64,000 nt of DNA. It comes from an uncultured Erysipelotrichales bacterium (GTDB lineage: Bacteria; Bacillota_I; Bacilli_A; Erysipelotrichales; Coprobacillaceae). Position 1 is the first letter of the stretch. Each line of letters opens with the position of its first letter. The notes under the pieces are model-generated. The model searched no databases and was not told the origin of the DNA. It saw nothing but the letters and a program-made list of their open reading frames with translations. This document shows positions 40,089 to 48,622 of this stretch, piece after piece. The translations under genes and the position numbers were made by a program. The stretch spans positions 55,496-119,495 of the forward strand of contig CAJTTM010000005.1 in the NCBI GenBank assembly GCA_910579135.1, in the 5' to 3' direction.

Positions 40089-40667
40089 TCAATATAACTC
40101 ATTAAAAGTTTTCATGAATGTAAGCCCCTTTTTTTCTTCTATTTCGCATTCTTTTAAATGAATATTTTTATTATTCCATGGAACAATTTCATCTCCATAA
40201 AAAGATATTGTATAAATCAAACAAGTCCCATCGTAATTAATATCGTCTGTATTGTTATAATATTCAATGTATTCCATAACAGACCTATACAATGCTTGTG
40301 CTGTTGCATTATCTCTCTCTGATGTGTATAATCTAAAAAATTTAATGTTTGGATATTTTTTAGCTAATTCTTTCGCATGATTTATTGTATCTTCTAGGAT
40401 TTTTCTTCCATAACCTCGACTTCTATATTTTGGAAGTACTCCAAACCACCCTAACCACAAAGAATCGGTTGTTTCAATACTTCCTTCTGTATATACTCCT
40501 GTAATTCCAATATATTTATCCTTATCTTTTACCAAGTAATAAGCATTATTTTCATCCTTATCTAATTGATTAATATAATGAAGATAAGCTGAACTATCAG
40601 GAAAAAGATTAAGTTGAATTTTACATGCATCCATTAGATTTTCTCTATTTATTCTTATATATTCCAT
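40089..40667 (-). CDS. GNAT-family N-acetyltransferase
   Basis: The 192-residue product carries the GNAT core: YLVKDKDKYIGITGVY, then GWFGVLPKYRSRGYGRKIL, whose RGYGRK part is the acetyl-CoA binding motif A, then ARNNATAQALYR-like residues at about 117-128. Substrate unknown. It is embedded among small membrane proteins of the element, overlapping nothing but spaced by one base from its upstream neighbour. Confidence 0.8.
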   Translation of the reverse strand: MEYIRINRENLMDACKIQLNLFPDSSAYLHYINQLDKDENNAYYLVKDKDKYIGITGVYTEGSIETTDSLWLGWFGVLPKYRSRGYGRKILEDTINHAKELAKKYPNIKFFRLYTSERDNATAQALYRSVMEYIEYYNNTDDINYDGTCLIYTISFYGDEIVPWNNKNIHLKECEIEEKKGLTFMKTFNELY

Positions 40668-40668
40668 T

Positions 40669-41106
40669 TCACTTTTCCTTTCTCATTTTCTTGACTTCAT
40701 TTAATATGATTTGCTCTCTATTTAACTTATAAACAGTTCTAGTCATATCAATAAAGATAAATGTTATAACAATTATAATTGTTAACATAATTATTACATT
40801 CAGTGTTATTGCTATATTTTTTATATTTACAATCTTAGGATCTTCTGATATTAGTGTTTTAAATAAAATGGGGAAAAAATAATTCCAGGTACCCTTTACT
40901 ATTAATAAACCCGTTAAACTATAAATGAATAAAATAAATTTGTTGTGTTTATATCTAGAATTAATATCAACATAGTCCAATAAAAATTCATCATCTGTTT
41001 CGTTCAGATATTTATGTATTTTTATATTCATTTCTCTTACATTTTTTTCACGACGTCTTTTATATAAGAGAATATATTCTATTTTGTTTATAAACTTATT
41101 TTTCAT
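40669..41106 (-). CDS. Two-segment membrane protein, 145 residues
   Basis: Two hydrophobic segments (about 55-75 and 95-122) in a small basic protein; no known motif. It is transcribed ahead of the acetyltransferase, one base apart. Function unknown. Confidence 0.5.
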   Translation of the reverse strand: MKNKFINKIEYILLYKRRREKNVREMNIKIHKYLNETDDEFLLDYVDINSRYKHNKFILFIYSLTGLLIVKGTWNYFFPILFKTLISEDPKIVNIKNIAITLNVIIMLTIIIVITFIFIDMTRTVYKLNREQIILNEVKKMRKEK

Positions 41107-41157
41107 ACATTTGTTTCATCCTTCTAATTTTATACCTTAGATAATTCTTAATTGTGT

Positions 41158-41185
41158 AAATAGAGGGAGTTTAATCCCTCTATTT
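41158..41185 (-). terminator. Terminator overlapping the stop of the band-7 gene
   Basis: AAATAGAGGGA pairs with TCCCTCTATTT; the TAG stop lies in the stem. The stop-in-hairpin arrangement is therefore not limited to the tailed genes. Confidence 0.75.
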
Positions 41186-42064
41186 CAATAACTTACTAAT
41201 ATCAATCATATTATCATCGCCTGAAACAGTAGGTAACTTCCCATCCCATTTTTCAATCCACTGTTCTAACAATACTTCATTAGTCAAAGCTTTAGTCTTT
41301 ACAGCATTTGCCTTCGCTTCACCTTCAGCTTGAATTAGCTTAGTTTCTGCTTCGGTCTTAGCCTTTTCCTTGTTTTGCTTAGCAGTTTCAACCTCTTTTT
41401 TAGCAATAGCTTCTTTTCTGATCGCATCTTCTATATCTTTTCCTGCATCCATATCTTTAATAGTTAATTCAACTAAATTAACACCTTCATTTGCTAATTT
41501 ATTTGTTAATTCTTCTGTTGATAGTTTATAGATGTCATTCTTCTTTTCTCCTAATGCATCTATAACATTGTATTGCGTAACTACTTTTTCTATAGATTTT
41601 TGAGAATAGTTACTGATGATATTCTTTTTTAAGTTATCAATATTTTCATAACGCTTATAAACATTAAATGCATTTTCTTTATTTACGCTGAATTTAACAT
41701 TGATTTCTAATGTTAAGAATTGTGCATCCTTGGTCTGAACAGTAACATCTTTCATTGTTCTCTCCTGCACTGTTGTTGGTATTGTATATATCTTATCAAA
41801 GGGTGCTTTAATAACAATACCTTCATTTAGCGTTTTATTACTTGTACCTCCAAACATAGACCACTTAACTCCTACATGGTTTGCAGGCACAAAGTCAATA
41901 CACATTGTTCCTAAATAAACAAATCCACACAACAATCCTATAAAAATCAACTTATTAGGCTTGAAATTCATTGTTTCTTTCTCTTTATCATAAAATGATC
42001 CAATAACACATCCAATACCACCTACTACTAATAACGCTTTTAAAACAAATAAAATAATACCCAT
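41180..42064 (-). CDS. SPFH/band-7 (prohibitin-like) membrane protein
   Basis: The 294-residue product has two N-terminal membrane segments, then the band-7 domain with NHVGVKWSMFGG, TIPTTVQERTMKDVTVQTKDAQ in part, and a long helical region rich in K/E/A (AKKEVETAKQNKEKAKTEAE) ending in the typical EGEAKANAVK. Such proteins oligomerise at membranes; phage and plasmid versions exist. Specific role here unknown. Confidence 0.82.
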   Translation of the reverse strand: MGIILFVLKALLVVGGIGCVIGSFYDKEKETMNFKPNKLIFIGLLCGFVYLGTMCIDFVPANHVGVKWSMFGGTSNKTLNEGIVIKAPFDKIYTIPTTVQERTMKDVTVQTKDAQFLTLEINVKFSVNKENAFNVYKRYENIDNLKKNIISNYSQKSIEKVVTQYNVIDALGEKKNDIYKLSTEELTNKLANEGVNLVELTIKDMDAGKDIEDAIRKEAIAKKEVETAKQNKEKAKTEAETKLIQAEGEAKANAVKTKALTNEVLLEQWIEKWDGKLPTVSGDDNMIDISKLLK

Positions 42065-42113
42065 TTTTCTTTTCCTCCTAAATTTCTTTTAATATTTATC
42101 TTTGCTTTTCTAT

Positions 42114-42608
42114 TTATTTATTGTAGAAATCCCAATCCAAAAAACTGCTAATATGCCATGATTCAATGCCTTTTCTTTCAGCTTCTCTTAAAAATTTAAT
42201 GACATCATCTACATAAATTACCTCTTTTAAATCAATTTCCTTTTTTTGGCAATATTCAATAATACAAGTTGCTTTTGGAGTATCTTCAAAGACTAATAAT
42301 CTTTCGCTAATTACTGGATAGTATTTATCTAACCATATTTGCTTATCAGCCATCTCCTTTTGATTTTGACAATGTCCCATAATGATATTTTTTCTTGCAT
42401 TACATTCTTTTATTACTTGTTGCATAAGTAAAGATGGTTTTCTCTCTAAAAATATTCCCTGTTCTATTTCTTCTAAAGACATACCATTGTTTGTACCTTT
42501 TGGATCTGATACATGATTATTAAATCTATATGCTGCTAAAGTTCCATCGATATCCCAAAACACATACTTATCCTTTAATATTTCTTTTGTAATCATACTA
42601 TCATTCAT
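42114..42608 (-). CDS. Short HAD-like hydrolase
   Basis: The 164-residue product has FWDIDGTLAAY near residue 14 and, towards the end, VIYVDDVIKFLREAE with the second acidic pair of HAD enzymes. ATG at 42608 follows TAAAGG; the stop of the lipoprotein gene lies just inside, so the two overlap. It may be a nucleotidase or nucleic-acid phosphatase. Confidence 0.72.
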   Translation of the reverse strand: MNDSMITKEILKDKYVFWDIDGTLAAYRFNNHVSDPKGTNNGMSLEEIEQGIFLERKPSLLMQQVIKECNARKNIIMGHCQNQKEMADKQIWLDKYYPVISERLLVFEDTPKATCIIEYCQKKEIDLKEVIYVDDVIKFLREAERKGIESWHISSFLDWDFYNK

Positions 42609-42621
42609 TTTTATATTTCCT

Positions 42622-42930
42622 TTACTCTTCAATTCTTGGTGATTTCACACCATCTTTAACTTCATAAATAACAAATCTTCCATCTCCTGATATATGTAGC
42701 CCTCCTTTATCTTGCTGAACAATATAGGTTTCAGGTTGTTCATCTTTTCTCATTGGTCTATATGTACACCAGATATTGTCCTTACTTTCAATATTATAAT
42801 TAACAAATTTCATGCCTTCAGGAAGTACAATTTCTTTTGTCCCTCCAAAACTGGTAACATTAGCATTTTCACAACCACTTAAACTAAATAAAGTACATAA
42901 CACTAACAAACTTATATATGCTTTTTTCAT
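42622..42930 (-). CDS. Small lipoprotein
   Basis: The 102-residue product has a clear lipoprotein signal (MKKAYISLLVLCTLFSLSGC, cysteine at 20). The mature part, with MKFVNYNIESKDNIW and TYRPMRKDEQPETY, resembles short phage/prophage lipoproteins. It is likely anchored on the outer membrane face; some such proteins block superinfection, but nothing here proves that. Confidence 0.7.
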   Translation of the reverse strand: MKKAYISLLVLCTLFSLSGCENANVTSFGGTKEIVLPEGMKFVNYNIESKDNIWCTYRPMRKDEQPETYIVQQDKGGLHISGDGRFVIYEVKDGVKSPRIEE

Positions 42931-42947
42931 TTTATATTACCTCCTAA

Positions 42948-43319
42948 TCATATCTGCTTTTTATAAAAACGATTTTCTTCAAAATAACATACATAACAAT
43001 CAAATTCATTTCTGTTATATTTCAAAGTTACAAAATCAAGTTCTTTTATACCTGAGTTCAATATAAGGACTTCTCTCAATAAAAACCATTTTTTTAATTT
43101 GTTACACCAAATAGGCTTACCAATCATTTCTTCGAGTTCTTCAAATTTTAGAGGTGGATTGTCAAAGTGTTCTTTGATAAGTTGTTTTAACAAACTGATT
43201 TCAAATCCAAATGGATTACTCTTTACATTTGGAATTGAATTATAATCTTCAATTTCAATAGTTCCATTTTCGATAGTTTGTAATGCATTTTCACATTCTT
43301 CTTTATCAATAGTTAACAT
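42948..43319 (-). CDS. Small hypothetical protein, 123 residues
   Basis: The product reads KPIWCNKLKKWFLLRE in the centre and ends KQI, and resembles short phage cargo proteins that describe a strand-rich fold. It overlaps the DUF551 gene upstream by 14 bases, indicating coupling. No named family. Confidence 0.55.
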   Translation of the reverse strand: MLTIDKEECENALQTIENGTIEIEDYNSIPNVKSNPFGFEISLLKQLIKEHFDNPPLKFEELEEMIGKPIWCNKLKKWFLLREVLILNSGIKELDFVTLKYNRNEFDCYVCYFEENRFYKKQI

Positions 43320-43659
43320 TGTTTATTTCTCCTTTATATGGTTTAGGCAATGGTTGCCATGCCAAATCAAGTAAGTCTAAATTGTTATAGGCTAAATGGC
43401 AACCATAATCATCATCATTAATGAATGTATCTAACCAAACGGTTTCACCATCAGTTACTAAAACTTTTTGTTCATCTTCGGGTAGTTCACAATTCAATAT
43501 ACCATCTTCATCTACTGTAAATGGAATCCATTCATCTACTTTTGGTTGTTCTTTAATAATTCTAATAACTTTATTTAATAAGCGTTGGTCTCCAATGCTA
43601 AAAACAATGTTATAATTTTTTTCTCTTAACTCTTCAATTAATTTCTTTTCATCAATCAT
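43306..43659 (-). CDS. DUF551-like protein
   Basis: The 117-residue product has the DUF551 layout: VDEWIPFTVDEDG, LPEDEQKVLVTDGETVWLD, then LAWQPLPKPYKGE. These small proteins are widespread in phages and prophages; function unknown. GAGAG start, coupled to the following gene. Confidence 0.78.
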   Translation of the reverse strand: MIDEKKLIEELREKNYNIVFSIGDQRLLNKVIRIIKEQPKVDEWIPFTVDEDGILNCELPEDEQKVLVTDGETVWLDTFINDDDYGCHLAYNNLDLLDLAWQPLPKPYKGEINNVNY

Positions 43660-43747
43660 CTTTTACTCTCCTTTACTTTACATACATTTATATTTTTCCC
43701 AATACAACCACGTCTTTCGTAATATATAGGTTGAAATTGACTATCTA

Positions 43748-43945
43748 TTAAGCTATTGAAATTAATTTCAAACGTTTTAAATGAGACTTTAAAATACAAT
43801 ATTTTCTATCTGTTTTTACTTCTACTACCTTTACATATTCAAATCCATTTTCACCCTTAAAAATATCTAATATCTTAAAAACAAGATTGTTATTTTCCCC
43901 TCTTAATTTATTTCCAATATATATATCTTCTTCATTCAAAATCAT
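43748..43945 (-). CDS. Small hypothetical protein, 65 residues
   Basis: A strand-rich product (NKLRGENNNLVFKILDIFKG) with a basic end; start at 43945 chosen for GGGGTGG. Probably a single small beta domain. No family recognised. Confidence 0.5.
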   Translation of the reverse strand: MILNEEDIYIGNKLRGENNNLVFKILDIFKGENGFEYVKVVEVKTDRKYCILKSHLKRLKLISIA

Positions 43946-44007
43946 TCTATCCACCCCAATTCTTCAAACATATTTTTTGCTAACATTCTTCCTCTACCTC
44001 CACTTGT

Positions 44008-44235
44008 TTATATCCTATTTAATATATCAATAATATCTTCTAAATTATCTTCATTGTAGTCAATATAACAACTAATCATTTGGTCTAAATCATCGGAATT
44101 ACGACCACCTTCATATTCTGTCAAATCTATTCTTTTATCAAGATAATCGTAAACCTCATTAGTTAGTTCTCTAACCCTTAAATTTAAATCCTTTGCTTTA
44201 ATCATTTTTTTTATAATATATTTAGGTACTTTCAT
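44008..44235 (-). CDS. Small hypothetical protein, 75 residues
   Basis: A helical product with a basic start and acidic end (DYNEDNLEDIIDILNRI). GAGGAAG precedes the ATG. It lies in the run of tiny cargo genes typical of phage or plasmid modules. Confidence 0.5.
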   Translation of the reverse strand: MKVPKYIIKKMIKAKDLNLRVRELTNEVYDYLDKRIDLTEYEGGRNSDDLDQMISCYIDYNEDNLEDIIDILNRI

Positions 44236-44241
44236 TCTTCC

Positions 44242-44544
44242 TCACTCCAATCTGAGTAATTTATCTAAATATTCTTCACTAGTATTTTTATAATCAATTG
44301 TTATACCTTTTTTATTCATATATGCTATTAATGAACTTGCACAAGGATATTTTCTACTTTCATAACCTAAACATTCATCACAAGCATACCAATAGCCACA
44401 ATAATTCAGTCCATTTTCAGCGCTTTCTTCTCTTATTTTTGGACTATCACAATATCCTTGAAACTTCTTTTTCCATTTTGCTTTGTCATAACTTGTTACA
44501 ACATTTTTATCAATATAAGGTGTATCATCAAATAGTTTATTCAT
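44242..44544 (-). CDS. Small cysteine-rich protein, 100 residues
   Basis: The product contains four spaced cysteines in the middle (NYCGYWYACDECLGYE, YPCASS), so it may bind zinc. The ribosome binding site is weak. Family not recognised. Confidence 0.5.
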   Translation of the reverse strand: MNKLFDDTPYIDKNVVTSYDKAKWKKKFQGYCDSPKIREESAENGLNYCGYWYACDECLGYESRKYPCASSLIAYMNKKGITIDYKNTSEEYLDKLLRLE

Positions 44545-44547
44545 CTT

Positions 44548-44775
44548 TCAAACACCACTCTTTTCCTTATTTCTTAAAGGGCATTCTTTTGGACTTGTTT
44601 TAAGTTGCAAAGGACTTTGATATGTTGTATCTCCAAATCCTACAAAGTTACCCTGCCATCCATTTGTTCTTTTTAAAATCTTGCAATAGTAATATTTTTT
44701 TCCGTTAGCATATCCTCTTTGACGTTTTGCTCTTCCTAATTGGAATAAATAAGGACAATCTTTACATCTAATCAC
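44548..44775 (-). CDS. Zinc-ribbon-like phage-type protein
   Basis: The 75-residue product, starting from GTG with GGAGGAG upstream, has MIRCKDCPYLF, YYYCKILKR and KECPLRN: three cysteine pairs consistent with metal binding, similar to short proteins in Firmicutes phages. Function unknown. Confidence 0.6.
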   Translation of the reverse strand: MIRCKDCPYLFQLGRAKRQRGYANGKKYYYCKILKRTNGWQGNFVGFGDTTYQSPLQLKTSPKECPLRNKEKSGV

Positions 44776-44810
44776 TTCTACTCCTCCTTTATAAATAACC
44801 TTAACATTTC

Positions 44811-44930
44811 TTAACGTTTTTCTTTTATGATTTCACCTAAATACATAAATCCAAAGAAAGCTGCACCTTTCATTTTAGAAAAAACAGCACATATGTATAA
44901 CGCAATTATATAAAATGTTTTACGTTTCAT
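44811..44930 (-). CDS. Tiny membrane protein, 39 residues
   Basis: The ORF, too short for many gene callers, starts two bases after the previous stop with GAGG upstream. Its product is one hydrophobic segment flanked by basic residues (KRKTFYIIALYICAVF...KEKR). It is probably a small membrane peptide. Confidence 0.5.
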   Translation of the reverse strand: MKRKTFYIIALYICAVFSKMKGAAFFGFMYLGEIIKEKR

Positions 44931-44932
44931 GT

Positions 44933-45361
44933 TTAATCCTCTTCAAATAAACCTAGTTCTTCTATGGTGTATCTTTTGCCAACTTCCATTCCTTTGTACA
45001 TTGTGTGTTTTTTTAAATCTGGAAACGAATGAAAATTATAACCATAAAATGTTTTTACCTTATAAACTATGTGTTCGTAATTGTGATTTAATGTTTTTTT
45101 AACATATATAACATCATTCTTAAACGGTCTTAAAACACTCTCTAAATAATGTTTTTCAACATCGTCTAGGATTGGTTTTTCGATTTCTAATTCTCCTATA
45201 ATCAATTCCATTAAAATGTCATTACAATAATTTGTACTAAAGTTATAATTTAAACCATTTTCGTTTAATCTAAAATAATCATCATATCCTTTAATCTTAA
45301 ATGGATTGTATAACTCAACACCTAAAAGTTGAGCAACTTCTTGCATATGATTTTTCCTCAT
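44933..45361 (-). CDS. Phage-type hypothetical protein, 142 residues
   Basis: The product starts MRKNHMQEVAQLLGVEL and includes DYFRLNENGLNYNF, a layout I associate with small Clostridium phage proteins. Start at 45361 chosen for AAGGAAGG. Function unknown. Confidence 0.6.
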   Translation of the reverse strand: MRKNHMQEVAQLLGVELYNPFKIKGYDDYFRLNENGLNYNFSTNYCNDILMELIIGELEIEKPILDDVEKHYLESVLRPFKNDVIYVKKTLNHNYEHIVYKVKTFYGYNFHSFPDLKKHTMYKGMEVGKRYTIEELGLFEED

Positions 45362-45378
45362 AATATTTATCCTTCCTT

Positions 45379-45747
45379 TCACTTCATGTTCATTTTAATT
45401 GAACAAATTTCTTTTTCTAAACATTGTTTTACAATATTTCTTACATATGTGTATGACTTTTCACAAATTTTTTGTTCTTCTTCTGAATATCTACTACCAA
45501 CATAAGCATAAGCATTCGTTTTACCATACCCTCTAAAATGAAGCGTATTATTAAAATAATAATATGTAAATTGAAACTTAAAGTTGTTATATCTAATGTG
45601 AACTCGTCCTATGTCAATATAATCTTCAATTATAATTTTAGGATCGATTTCATATATTTCTTTTTTTATAATATTTAAAATTTTATCATTGATTTCTCTC
45701 TCAATTCTTTCATGTTGAGCTATGTACCACTGTATAGATTTTTGCAT
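45379..45747 (-). CDS. Small hypothetical protein, 122 residues
   Basis: The product is mixed alpha/beta, with a strand-rich centre (VHIRYNNFKFQFTYYYFNN) and a helical end with YVRNIVKQCLEKE. It overlaps no neighbour but is two bases after the radical SAM gene in transcription order. No family recognised. Confidence 0.5.
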   Translation of the reverse strand: MQKSIQWYIAQHERIEREINDKILNIIKKEIYEIDPKIIIEDYIDIGRVHIRYNNFKFQFTYYYFNNTLHFRGYGKTNAYAYVGSRYSEEEQKICEKSYTYVRNIVKQCLEKEICSIKMNMK

Positions 45748-45748
45748 T

Positions 45749-46666
45749 CTATTCCCTCTTTTCTGTTTTATTTGCTTTTTTATTATAATCTTCCCAAGTA
45801 CAGCTTTTAAAACACGCTCTCATATTGACCCACCTGCAGAAATCTTTTATTTCTTTTCTCTTTTTATAATTTAGATCATTAAAATTGATGTATCCCATTG
45901 CAAAAGGTATGACTCCTAATTCGTCAAGTATTTTCACTCTTTCTAAATCTTCACTAGCTATATACTTTTGTTTAAACCCTACTAATACGTAACATGTAAT
46001 TTTATATGGCTTAACATATTTTGTTAGGATTCTAAGTCCTTTTAAGATAGTTTCTTTATCTTCATAGTTATCCCAAGCACAGTGTATGACTTTTATTTTT
46101 AACTTTGATAACTCTCTTGCCATTTCTTCTGTTAATATCCTAAGATCAATTCCTTGATTAAAGTCTATTGGTTGATTATACGATTTAAGAAGTTTTATAT
46201 TTTCTCGCCATTCATTGCAGGCAAAGAAGTTGTTATCCAAAAGCATGATCCATTTTCCCTTAGGATTTAAATTTAATGGTTTAACCTGATGAATAATTCC
46301 TTCTTTTTGTCTAACTAAACAGAAATTACAATTTCTCATGCAGCCTCTTGAAAGAAACTGTATTGAATAATCACAATCAGGATAAATGCTATAATCAAGA
46401 TCAACAATTTTTTCTATTTCTTCAGGAAGTCTTGATTGAATGTCAAATCCTGTTCCACCTCTGATGATTTTTGCATTAATTGGATAATATAGATAAGGTG
46501 TTGAAAATGTGAATATTTTAGAATGATATAATATATCAGTATCTTCAAAGTCTAGTATAGGTTCATACCAATCAACATCATCTCCTAACGACTTATAATA
46601 AGATGATATTTTCATAATAGCTAAATTAGGAATTTTACTATCAGATGCTAATAGTCTTACCTTCAT
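45749..46666 (-). CDS. Radical SAM protein
   Basis: The 305-residue product has the 4Fe-4S motif RGCMRNCNFC (Cys109, 113, 116; CxxxCxxC) after an N-terminal domain of the B12-binding-like kind, and a TIM-barrel half with RILTEEMARELSKLKIK and TCYVLVGFK. Phages and mobile elements often carry such enzymes; the substrate is not predictable. Its ATG overlaps the stop of the 54-residue gene before it. Confidence 0.83.
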   Translation of the reverse strand: MKVRLLASDSKIPNLAIMKISSYYKSLGDDVDWYEPILDFEDTDILYHSKIFTFSTPYLYYPINAKIIRGGTGFDIQSRLPEEIEKIVDLDYSIYPDCDYSIQFLSRGCMRNCNFCLVRQKEGIIHQVKPLNLNPKGKWIMLLDNNFFACNEWRENIKLLKSYNQPIDFNQGIDLRILTEEMARELSKLKIKVIHCAWDNYEDKETILKGLRILTKYVKPYKITCYVLVGFKQKYIASEDLERVKILDELGVIPFAMGYINFNDLNYKKRKEIKDFCRWVNMRACFKSCTWEDYNKKANKTEKRE

Positions 46667-46827
46667 AGTTCAGCCTTCTTTCTAGGACACAATACAAGCA
46701 TTCCAACACCATTAAGACGATTATGACTGTATCCAATTAATCTATAATTCTTTTTGTATTTATTTTTGTATATTTCTAGCATTTCTGTATATGTGTAGCA
46801 CTCTACTTTGACTTCTTTATTCTTCAT
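46663..46827 (-). CDS. Small basic protein, 54 residues
   Basis: The ORF overlaps the radical SAM start by four bases (ATGA), and AGAGG lies before its ATG. The product (VECYTYTEMLEIYKNKYKK..., ending CPRKKAEL) is basic; no family. The overlap suggests co-translation with the radical SAM gene. Confidence 0.5.
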   Translation of the reverse strand: MKNKEVKVECYTYTEMLEIYKNKYKKNYRLIGYSHNRLNGVGMLVLCPRKKAEL

Positions 46828-46852
46828 AATATTATTCCTCTAGAAAATCTGT

Positions 46853-47152
46853 TTATTTAAATACATATGTAGGTTTAATAAATCTATGTTCCATATAAAA
46901 TCTCTTGATTTTTATCTCATCAACACTGATAATGACTACTTCAGAACGAAAATAATAATTAAACAAGGTCATAGGAGCATAGATAATATTCAATAGTATA
47001 TTTCTATGTGTTTTTAATACTTCTTTTAAAGGAACTTCTTCCATATACACCTCAAAATTTTTTCTAACATACAAATATTTATGACGAAATATATTATCAG
47101 CAAAAACTACTGTCATATAGTTTTTGTTATCTGTTATAGTCCATTTTTTCAA
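46853..47152 (-). CDS. Small hypothetical protein, 99 residues, TTG start
   Basis: TTG at 47152 is preceded by AGGAGG. The product is basic and strand-rich with aromatic residues (TVVFADNIFRHKYLYV) and a central hydrophobic stretch. It may associate with the membrane. No family recognised. Confidence 0.5.
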   Translation of the reverse strand: MKKWTITDNKNYMTVVFADNIFRHKYLYVRKNFEVYMEEVPLKEVLKTHRNILLNIIYAPMTLFNYYFRSEVVIISVDEIKIKRFYMEHRFIKPTYVFK

Positions 47153-47164
47153 TTTTCACACCTC

Positions 47165-47347
47165 CTAATAAACTGCTCTAGCTTTATACTCAATAATCGC
47201 TTGCTTGTATCTATTGGTTTCTTTATCTCTTTTATATTTTATTCTAATGAGAATAAATCCCTTTTTAATTAATTCATTGGCTCTATGATTGACAATACGT
47301 TTAAACTCAAATGCACTTTTATTCTCATTAATTATTGTTCTTTGCAT
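47165..47347 (-). CDS. Small basic protein, 60 residues
   Basis: The start at 47347 has AAAGG upstream; longer in-frame readings run into the next gene. The product is basic (KKGFILIRIKYKRDKETNRY) and could be an RNA- or DNA-associated strand-helix protein. Unknown. Confidence 0.45.
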   Translation of the reverse strand: MQRTIINENKSAFEFKRIVNHRANELIKKGFILIRIKYKRDKETNRYKQAIIEYKARAVY

Positions 47348-47369
47348 TTTTCTTTTCCTTTCTTTGTAT

Positions 47370-47420
47370 TTAAGAGAAGGGATACCCGTCGACTTTCGTC
47401 TTTTTGTTATCATTGTCCAT
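47370..47420 (-). CDS. Possible 16-codon leader peptide
   Basis: A short ORF (MDNDNKKTKVDGYPFS) sits between the 352-residue gene and the next small gene, with GGAG about ten bases upstream. It may be a leader peptide or chance. Confidence 0.2.
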   Translation of the reverse strand: MDNDNKKTKVDGYPFS

Positions 47421-47435
47421 TGAACGGTCGCTCCT

Positions 47436-48494
47436 CTACATAACATATTTATCAAATTCAAAATCATAAAATTCTGTATGATAGAATTCTTTAATCTTAT
47501 CATCTGCTATTTTTTCGAAAATATTTAATGCTGATCTTAAATTTGCTATGCTATTATCTGATTTAGTATCTAGCCTTAATGACTGCTTTCCAAACTTTAC
47601 ACTGCCATTTTCTAAAATTCTATTTAAACTAAAGAATATTCTTTCAAAATGTCTCCATGACTCATTCCTGTCCCAATATAAACCTCGATAATGAAAAGTG
47701 TTTTGTATCTCTCTCAACCTCAAATTAATATGGTTAATAACATTATTGAACATATATGCTTTTAATCTTTTTGTTTTATCCCCTACATCAAATTTTTTTC
47801 TTCTAAGTGTATAATATAGGTAATTTGATAGAGATAATTTAGATACAGCCCTTACCAAACACTTTTTTAACCTGTCTATTAAGTTATTAAAGTTTTTCTT
47901 CTTTATTTCTTCATCACGATGATCATGATAATTTAAATATCTATATTTTTTAGGGCTGATAAATCGTGCTTCTTTAATAACATTTCCATTTTTATCAAGT
48001 TTTGGTTTTCCTTTTTGACATCTATGTACTGCATTAGGACTATTTTTTGAACATGTTCTACCAGTTACTTTATCAATATACATATCACGGATGTATAACT
48101 TATTTTCATAATGAATATGCTTATAAATTTGTCTTTCAAAGAGTATAATATCTACATATTCACCATTACCTATCTTTATAAAATGATATAGATATAGAAG
48201 ATCCTTTATTTTAGGATGTATTTTTAACATAAAGTTCTTTACTATGTCATGTTTTATTACTAAAGAAAGGTGTTTAGGTAACATGACCCTTAAAGAAACA
48301 GCATAGACTATTTCTTTTGTACTCTTTTCTCCTTTTTTTCTTTTTGACTCATAATCTAGCAACATATTTGCTTTCTTTTTATAGTTTTTTTGATTTGAAT
48401 AAATTTTATCTAAAGATAAGAATTCTTGAATTTTATTTTTATCATGTATAGAGAATCGTTCTACATACTGATTGTAATGTTTTTCTTTGCTCAT
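47436..48494 (-). CDS. Large basic protein; faint MobA/MobL relaxase resemblance
   Basis: The 352-residue, strongly basic product contains AVSLRVMLPKHLSLVIKHD near residue 64, then YLYHFIKIGNGEYVDIILFERQ. This recalls the ELALPxEL...NPHAHI...R region of MobA/MobL relaxases, but the histidine triad is not preserved. It could be an inactivated or diverged DNA-processing protein; I cannot confirm it. GGAGG start. Confidence 0.45.
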   Translation of the reverse strand: MSKEKHYNQYVERFSIHDKNKIQEFLSLDKIYSNQKNYKKKANMLLDYESKRKKGEKSTKEIVYAVSLRVMLPKHLSLVIKHDIVKNFMLKIHPKIKDLLYLYHFIKIGNGEYVDIILFERQIYKHIHYENKLYIRDMYIDKVTGRTCSKNSPNAVHRCQKGKPKLDKNGNVIKEARFISPKKYRYLNYHDHRDEEIKKKNFNNLIDRLKKCLVRAVSKLSLSNYLYYTLRRKKFDVGDKTKRLKAYMFNNVINHINLRLREIQNTFHYRGLYWDRNESWRHFERIFFSLNRILENGSVKFGKQSLRLDTKSDNSIANLRSALNIFEKIADDKIKEFYHTEFYDFEFDKYVM

Positions 48495-48530
48495 TGAGTG
48501 CCTCCATCTAAATAATCTTATATATCAACA

Positions 48531-48551
48531 CTAAAGGAACTTTAGTGATTT
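48531..48551. repeat. Hairpin after the 21-codon ORF
   Basis: CACTAAAG pairs with CTTTAGTG; the TAA stop of the tiny ORF is inside it. No U-tract follows. Confidence 0.4.
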
Positions 48552-48607
48552 ATTTTTTTGATGACAAAATTTTCATGCCATACCATATATTCAATTTTTT
48601 TCTTCAT
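48542..48607 (-). CDS. Tiny 21-codon ORF
   Basis: GGAGG is six bases ahead of the ATG. The product (KKKIEYMVWHENFVIKKINH) is basic with an aromatic centre. The good start signal is the main support; it may be a leader peptide for the 352-residue gene. Confidence 0.35.
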   Translation of the reverse strand: MKKKIEYMVWHENFVIKKINH

Positions 48608-48622
48608 TTTGTACCTCCATTG

